NCBI GenBank assembly: GCA_937920105.1
Contig: CALETH010000143.1
Location: forward strand, 1 to 9,285
Direction of reading: 5' to 3'
Length of the DNA: 9,285 nucleotides
Origin: an uncultured Bacteroidota bacterium
GTDB taxonomy: Bacteria > Bacteroidota > Ignavibacteria > UBA10030 > UBA8401
In this document: in pieces, positions 6,421 to 9,285 of the stretch
Numbering within the stretch: position 1 is the stretch's first letter
Layout: each line of letters begins with the position of its first letter
Program-made: the position numbers and the translations under genes
Notes under the pieces: generated by a model
The model's database searches: none
What the model saw: the letters and a program-made list of their open reading frames with translations, nothing else
Told to the model about the DNA's origin: nothing

Positions 6421-7653
6421 TCACTCATATCTCAACGCTTCAACGGGGTCTAATTTTGAAGCACGATTTGCTGGAAGAAAGCCAGACACAACTCCAACCA
6501 TAATAGAAATAAATAATGCGAGTATGACTACAGGAATTGGCATCGAGGTTGGTAAAACTTGGTCAATAATTAAACTGAGTGGATAAGAAATGATGACTCC
6601 GATAATTCCACCAAACAATGAAAGTGTTGCGGCTTCTACTAAAAATTGAAATAATATTGTTGAGCGTTTTGCTCCGATGGCTTTGCGGATTCCAATTTCT
6701 TTTGTGCGTTCTGTAACGGAAACAAACATAATATTCATTACACCAATTGCCCCAACAAAAAGTGAAAGTGCGGTAATGAATAAACCAATGCCTCCCACAA
6801 CTCCGCCAATTTGATTAAATGTTTCGATAACTTGTTCTTGCTGATTAATTCCAAAATCATCTTCTTCATCGGGTTTTACATTTCGTGCTTTTCGTAAAAT
6901 TCCACGAATTTCTTCTTTTGCATCATCCATATATTTTGTTTCTAAAACTTTTGCATAAATTTGAATTCCAAAACGTGGTGTTCCGAATTTTCCAAAAAAA
7001 CTATTGATGGGAATTACCACTCTATCATCAAGATTTTGTCCGAGAAAACTTCCCTTTTTTTCTAACACACCAATCACACGAAATGTTGATGTTCCGATTT
7101 TTACATTTTTATCTATGGGATATTCATTCGGGAAAAGATTTTCCGCAATTTCGGAACCTAATACTACGACTGGACGTCCACCATCAGATTCTGGTTGAGT
7201 AAAAAATCTTCCGGTTTCTGTATAAGCGTTGAGTACTTCTCCATATTTTTCATTGGCACCAATCACAATAATATTTTCTACTGTACGACTTCCGTTTTTC
7301 ATAGAAATTCTATTAAAGGTCATAGGAGTAATTTCTTTTACTAATGTTGCTTGTCGTTCTATAATTTTGAAATGCTCCATTGTTAAATCTTTTCTGTTAC
7401 GAATTTTCCACCAATCCTCATCAGAAAACCATTTGAATTTTTGGATGTATAAAACATTAGTACCAATTTTTTCCATGTTATCATTAAATGCTTGGCTTAA
7501 GCCCTGAATTGCAGTTCCCATTAACGTAACAGAAACAATGCCAATGATGATTCCCAGCATTGTTAATGCGGAACGCATTTTATTGGCTCGGATTGATTGA
7601 AAAGAAATCACCAAGCCCTCTTTTGTTTCACGGAAAAAATCAATTATTTTCAT
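6421..7653 (-). CDS. MacB-type ABC transporter permease (first of two)
   Basis: The 410-residue protein has TM1 at about 28-51, a periplasmic MacB_PCD domain (about 52-283; includes GRFFTQPESDGGRPVVVLGS and FRVIGVLEKKGSFLG), TM2 (285-310), the coupling loop ERTKEIGIRKAIGA (315-328), TM3 (338-362) and TM4 (372-393), ending in DPVEALRYE. It lacks an ATPase domain and lies 51 bases downstream of the separate ATPase gene, its obvious partner. A palindrome fills that gap and ends 17 bases before this ATG. The fold is that of MacB-type exporters, with a long first periplasmic loop that transmits ATP-driven motion to an adaptor or substrate. LolC/E-like lipoprotein release is a less likely alternative because the protein is more MacB-like and Bacteroidota use many such paralogues. 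The substrate is unknown. Confidence 0.93.
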   Translation of the reverse strand: MKIIDFFRETKEGLVISFQSIRANKMRSALTMLGIIIGIVSVTLMGTAIQGLSQAFNDNMEKIGTNVLYIQKFKWFSDEDWWKIRNRKDLTMEHFKIIERQATLVKEITPMTFNRISMKNGSRTVENIIVIGANEKYGEVLNAYTETGRFFTQPESDGGRPVVVLGSEIAENLFPNEYPIDKNVKIGTSTFRVIGVLEKKGSFLGQNLDDRVVIPINSFFGKFGTPRFGIQIYAKVLETKYMDDAKEEIRGILRKARNVKPDEEDDFGINQQEQVIETFNQIGGVVGGIGLFITALSLFVGAIGVMNIMFVSVTERTKEIGIRKAIGAKRSTILFQFLVEAATLSLFGGIIGVIISYPLSLIIDQVLPTSMPIPVVILALFISIMVGVVSGFLPANRASKLDPVEALRYE

Positions 7654-7670
7654 AAAATTTTTGTAAAATT

Positions 7671-7700
7671 TGTAAGGACAGAAGATTTTCTGTCCCTACA
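7671..7700. repeat. Palindrome TGTA-x-GGACAGAA ... TTCTGTCC-x-TACA
   Basis: Arms GGACAGAA (7676-7683) and TTCTGTCC (7688-7695) surround GATT. After one A/C mismatch the stem continues with TGTA (7671-7674) and TACA (7697-7700), so 12 of 13 outer positions pair. It starts four bases beyond the ATPase stop and ends 17 bases before the permease start, filling the gap. The arms are unrelated to the other palindromes here. As an intra-operon hairpin it could modulate relative expression or RNA stability. Confidence 0.75.
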
Positions 7701-7704
7701 ATAA

Positions 7705-8388
7705 CTACTTTATTTTCTCATCCTTCTCTACTTCACCATCTCGAACACGAATAATTCTGTGAGCATGTGCAGCAATATCTTCTTCGTGTGTTACAAGAAT
7801 GATGGTGTTTCCTTGTTGATGGAGTTCTTCAAACAATGCCATAATTTCTACACCAGTTTTGGAATCCAAATTTCCTGTTGGTTCATCAGCAAGAATGATG
7901 GATGGTTTTGTTACTAACGCACGAGCAATTGCAACACGCTGTCTTTGTCCACCGGAAAGTTCATTGGGTTTGTGACTCATTCTATCAGCAAGTTTTACAT
8001 GTGTCAGAGATTGAATTGCGCGCTCTTTACGTTCTGCTGCACTTACACCTGCGTACACTAATGGTAATTCTACATTTTGCAGTGCTGTTGAACGTGGTAA
8101 CAAATTAAATGTTTGAAACACAAATCCGATTTCTTTATTACGGATTTTTGCTAAATCATTATCATCCATTTCACTCACATTCACACCATTAAATTCATAC
8201 AATCCGGAAGTTGGCGTATCTAAACAGCCAATCATATTCATGAGTGTAGATTTTCCGGAACCGGAAGGTCCCATAATTGCAACATACTCTCCACGATTGA
8301 TGTGAATGGAAACATCTCGCAAAGCACGTACTTCTTCTTCACCCATGATGTACGTTTTACTAATATTTTTAATATTGATGACGTTCAT
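7705..8388 (-). CDS. ABC transporter ATP-binding protein, MacB/LolD family
   Basis: The 227-residue protein has all the nucleotide-binding motifs intact: Walker A GPSGSGKST (40-48), Q-loop Gln92 in FVFQTFNLLP, signature LSGGQ (144-148), Walker B IILADEP (164-170) with catalytic Glu169, D-loop TGNLD (171-175), and switch His201 in VTHEED. The length, the GCLDTPTSG segment and the NLLPRSTALQNVELPL segment are typical of the MacB/LolD/FtsE-type subfamily, which pairs with permeases that have FtsX-like domains. It hydrolyses ATP in the cytoplasm to drive the permeases encoded downstream at 6421 and probably also at 2584. It follows the DUF2807 gene by 105 bases. The ATG at 8388 is right because the family's usual beta-strand (INIKNISKTY) starts at once. 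No Shine-Dalgarno is visible. Confidence 0.95.
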   Translation of the reverse strand: MNVINIKNISKTYIMGEEEVRALRDVSIHINRGEYVAIMGPSGSGKSTLMNMIGCLDTPTSGLYEFNGVNVSEMDDNDLAKIRNKEIGFVFQTFNLLPRSTALQNVELPLVYAGVSAAERKERAIQSLTHVKLADRMSHKPNELSGGQRQRVAIARALVTKPSIILADEPTGNLDSKTGVEIMALFEELHQQGNTIILVTHEEDIAAHAHRIIRVRDGEVEKDEKIK

Positions 8389-8432
8389 ATACTTTTATTG
8401 TTGTATTAATAGATTACTTAATGTAGTAGGAA

Positions 8433-8461
8433 ACCTCACAGGTTTTAAAAACCTGTGAGGT
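8433..8461. repeat. Palindrome ACCTCACAGGTTTT ... AAAACCTGTGAGGT
   Basis: Fourteen-base perfect arms (8433-8446 and 8448-8461) meet around a single A; a folded RNA would open the central T/A pairs into a loop. It lies in the gap between the DUF2807 stop and the ATPase start, 44 bases upstream of that start. No T-tract follows the stem on the - strand, so it does not look like a simple terminator. Its TTTTAAA centre is shared with the 2295-2327 palindrome. Confidence 0.75.
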
Positions 8462-8493
8462 CTTGCCTAAAATATTCGTCAGAACAACTTCGC

Positions 8494-9153
8494 TTATTTT
8501 CTCTTTTTTACTCTACCAAACCACGTATCATTTTTTGTAACTTCGGGATTTCCTTTATATTCAACATTTCCCATTCCTGTAATTTCCACATCGAGATTTT
8601 TTGTTGCATGAACATGTGCATTAGAAACTCCTGTTAAGACAACATCACATTGTTCTGTTACGAAATCAAAACTACTCACGTTTCCAACACCGGTTATTTT
8701 TATCAATTGTGATTTTGCTTCACCTTTTAATTCAATATCTCCTACACCGGAAATTATACAATCTAATTCTTTGGTTTTCAGTGAATTTTCTGTGGTAATT
8801 TTTCCTACTCCCGAAATGGATAATTTTTCTACAGTAGAAACTGTAACATACACATCAACATCAATATCATCATATTTATCATCGTCGTTTAAATCTATTA
8901 TTAATTCTTCATTATTTACTTTTGTAGTAACATCATCAATAATATTATCATCGGCTTTCACTTCTACTTTTTGTGGTGTTCCTTGTGTAAGATGAACGTG
9001 AGCAATTCCTTTTACAGTGATTGCAGAAAATTTTTCTACTTTTCGTTCTTGCGAAATGATATTTCCAGAACCTTTTTTCTTTTCGCTAGCAATGCTTTCA
9101 TTATTCGATAATGTGCTTAGTATAAGAAACAAAACTATGGCGACGGTTTTCAT
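8494..9153 (-). CDS. Secreted DUF2807 'head GIN' domain protein
   Basis: The 219-residue protein opens with a signal peptide (about 1-22, MKTVAIVLFLIL...SIA) followed by a DUF2807 domain. GSGNIISQERKVEKFSAITV (28-47) and VKADDNIIDDVTTKVNNEEL (65-84) are the characteristic start. It continues as a repetitive beta-helix with five turns marked SGVGKI (114), SGVGDI (135), TGVGNV (154), TGVSNA (174) and TGMGNV (192), 18-21 residues apart. An acidic run (D90-D100) and a basic tail (RVKKRK) stand out. The domain is described as a putative adhesin head; its molecular role is not established. It should act in the periplasm or at the surface. It is the first gene of the - strand block. ATG 9153 is chosen over the in-frame ATG at 9204 because it begins the signal peptide and has AGGAG eight bases upstream; the longer version would start inside a palindrome. 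Confidence 0.9.
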   Translation of the reverse strand: MKTVAIVLFLILSTLSNNESIASEKKKGSGNIISQERKVEKFSAITVKGIAHVHLTQGTPQKVEVKADDNIIDDVTTKVNNEELIIDLNDDDKYDDIDVDVYVTVSTVEKLSISGVGKITTENSLKTKELDCIISGVGDIELKGEAKSQLIKITGVGNVSSFDFVTEQCDVVLTGVSNAHVHATKNLDVEITGMGNVEYKGNPEVTKNDTWFGRVKKRK

Positions 9154-9161
9154 AAATTTTT

Positions 9162-9166
9162 CTCCT
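9162..9166 (-). promoter_or_regulatory. Shine-Dalgarno AGGAG of the DUF2807 gene
   Basis: Read on the - strand, AGGAG stands eight bases before the ATG at 9153 and decides that start. It is the only clear Shine-Dalgarno among the seven visible gene starts; the others have A/T-rich leaders, as is usual in Bacteroidota. Confidence 0.65.
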
Positions 9167-9198
9167 AATATATTTTTATTATGATGATATAAAATCAA

Positions 9199-9224
9199 TG
9201 TCATTCCCGCGAAAGCGGGAATCT
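9199..9224 (-). repeat. ATTCCCGC-family palindrome, reverse orientation
   Basis: Perfect arms ATTCCCGC (9203-9210) and GCGGGAAT (9215-9222) enclose GAAA. The flanks are TGTC before and CT after, so on the - strand it reads AG-ATTCCCGC-TTTC-GCGGGAAT-GACA, the same oriented element as the other copies but inverted. It lies 49 bases upstream of the DUF2807 ATG. On the + strand the loop would be a GAAA tetraloop. Confidence 0.85.
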
Positions 9225-9233
9225 ATTCTCTCT

Positions 9234-9264
9234 GGATGCCCGATTAAAACATTCGGGCATGACA
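9234..9264 (+). repeat. Variant palindrome ATGCCCGA ... TCGGGCAT of the same family
   Basis: Arms ATGCCCGA (9236-9243) and TCGGGCAT (9253-9260) enclose the nine-base loop TTAAAACAT, with GG before and GACA after. Compared with the copy at 3919-3949, the flanks are identical and the loop differs at one base. Two stem pairs have changed on both sides, keeping complementarity. It lies only 11 bases from the 9199-9224 copy. Confidence 0.8.
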
Positions 9265-9285
9265 TATTTTTTTTAACTAATCTTT

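Noticed and set aside
2584..8388. LolCDE lipoprotein-release complex.
   Set aside because: The ATPase subfamily fits, but both permeases carry MacB-type periplasmic domains and the neighbours are DUF5686 and DUF2807 rather than lipoprotein-trafficking genes; kept only as a weaker alternative.
9154..9198. Possible sigma70-type promoter (TTGATT, 17-base spacer, AAATAT) before the DUF2807 gene on the - strand.
   Set aside because: The region is so A/T-rich that such hexamers are expected by chance, the start would crowd the Shine-Dalgarno, and Bacteroidota use a different promoter consensus; no convincing TAnnTTTG was found.
9154..9204. N-terminal extension of the DUF2807 protein from ATG 9204.
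   Set aside because: The internal ATG at 9153 has AGGAG at good spacing and begins the signal peptide; the extension overlaps a palindrome.
3919..9264. CRISPR-like array from the recurring ATTCCCGC units.
   Set aside because: Copies are kilobases apart, in both orientations, with no regular spacers and no cas genes.

Overview
The window is strongly AT-rich (by eye about one third G+C) and has the gene style of the Bacteroidota/Ignavibacteriota (FCB) group. It holds a CarboxypepD_reg-DUF5686 outer-membrane protein, a DUF2807 'head GIN' secreted protein, and MacB-type ABC permeases encoded separately from their ATPase. Almost no gene has a Shine-Dalgarno sequence. The genus cannot be named from the sequence. 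No tRNA, rRNA, CRISPR array, transposase or phage gene was seen.

Left block, + strand, 1-2284: the 3' end of an unrecognised gene (3-146), a multi-pass membrane protein of about seven helices (191-883), an 86-residue membrane-anchored coiled-coil protein (900-1160) and a secreted HExxH putative zinc peptidase (1205-2284). The gaps are 44, 16 and 44 bases, so they are probably one transcription unit. Their joint role is unknown.

Convergent gap, 2285-2583: no gene. It holds a 16-bp-arm palindrome just after the peptidase stop, a short GCAAAGAC/GCAAAGTC direct repeat, and a CCCCTCT/AGAGGGG inverted repeat.

Right block, - strand, 9153 down to 2584. In transcription order it encodes a secreted DUF2807 protein, an ABC ATPase of the MacB/LolD family, a MacB-type permease, a DUF5686 predicted outer-membrane protein with a CarboxypepD_reg domain, and a second MacB-type permease. 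Gaps of 105, 51, 57 and 117 bases suggest an operon. The simplest reading is a heteromeric inner-membrane MacB-like machine (one ATPase, two different permeases) encoded with an outer-membrane barrel and a periplasmic or surface beta-helix protein. No MacA-like adaptor or TolC-like channel lies in the window, so the substrate and the way across the periplasm are open questions.

The most striking non-coding feature is that every gap of the right block, its upstream region and the convergent gap carry at least one perfect or near-perfect palindrome. Four belong to one oriented family (TGG-ATTCCCGC-loop-GCGGGAAT-GACA type), and one of these shows compensatory stem changes. Three others have unrelated arms. 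The + strand gaps carry none. One palindrome has extended an open frame upstream of the DUF5686 gene and could mislead start prediction. A further GC-rich inverted repeat lies inside the peptidase gene.
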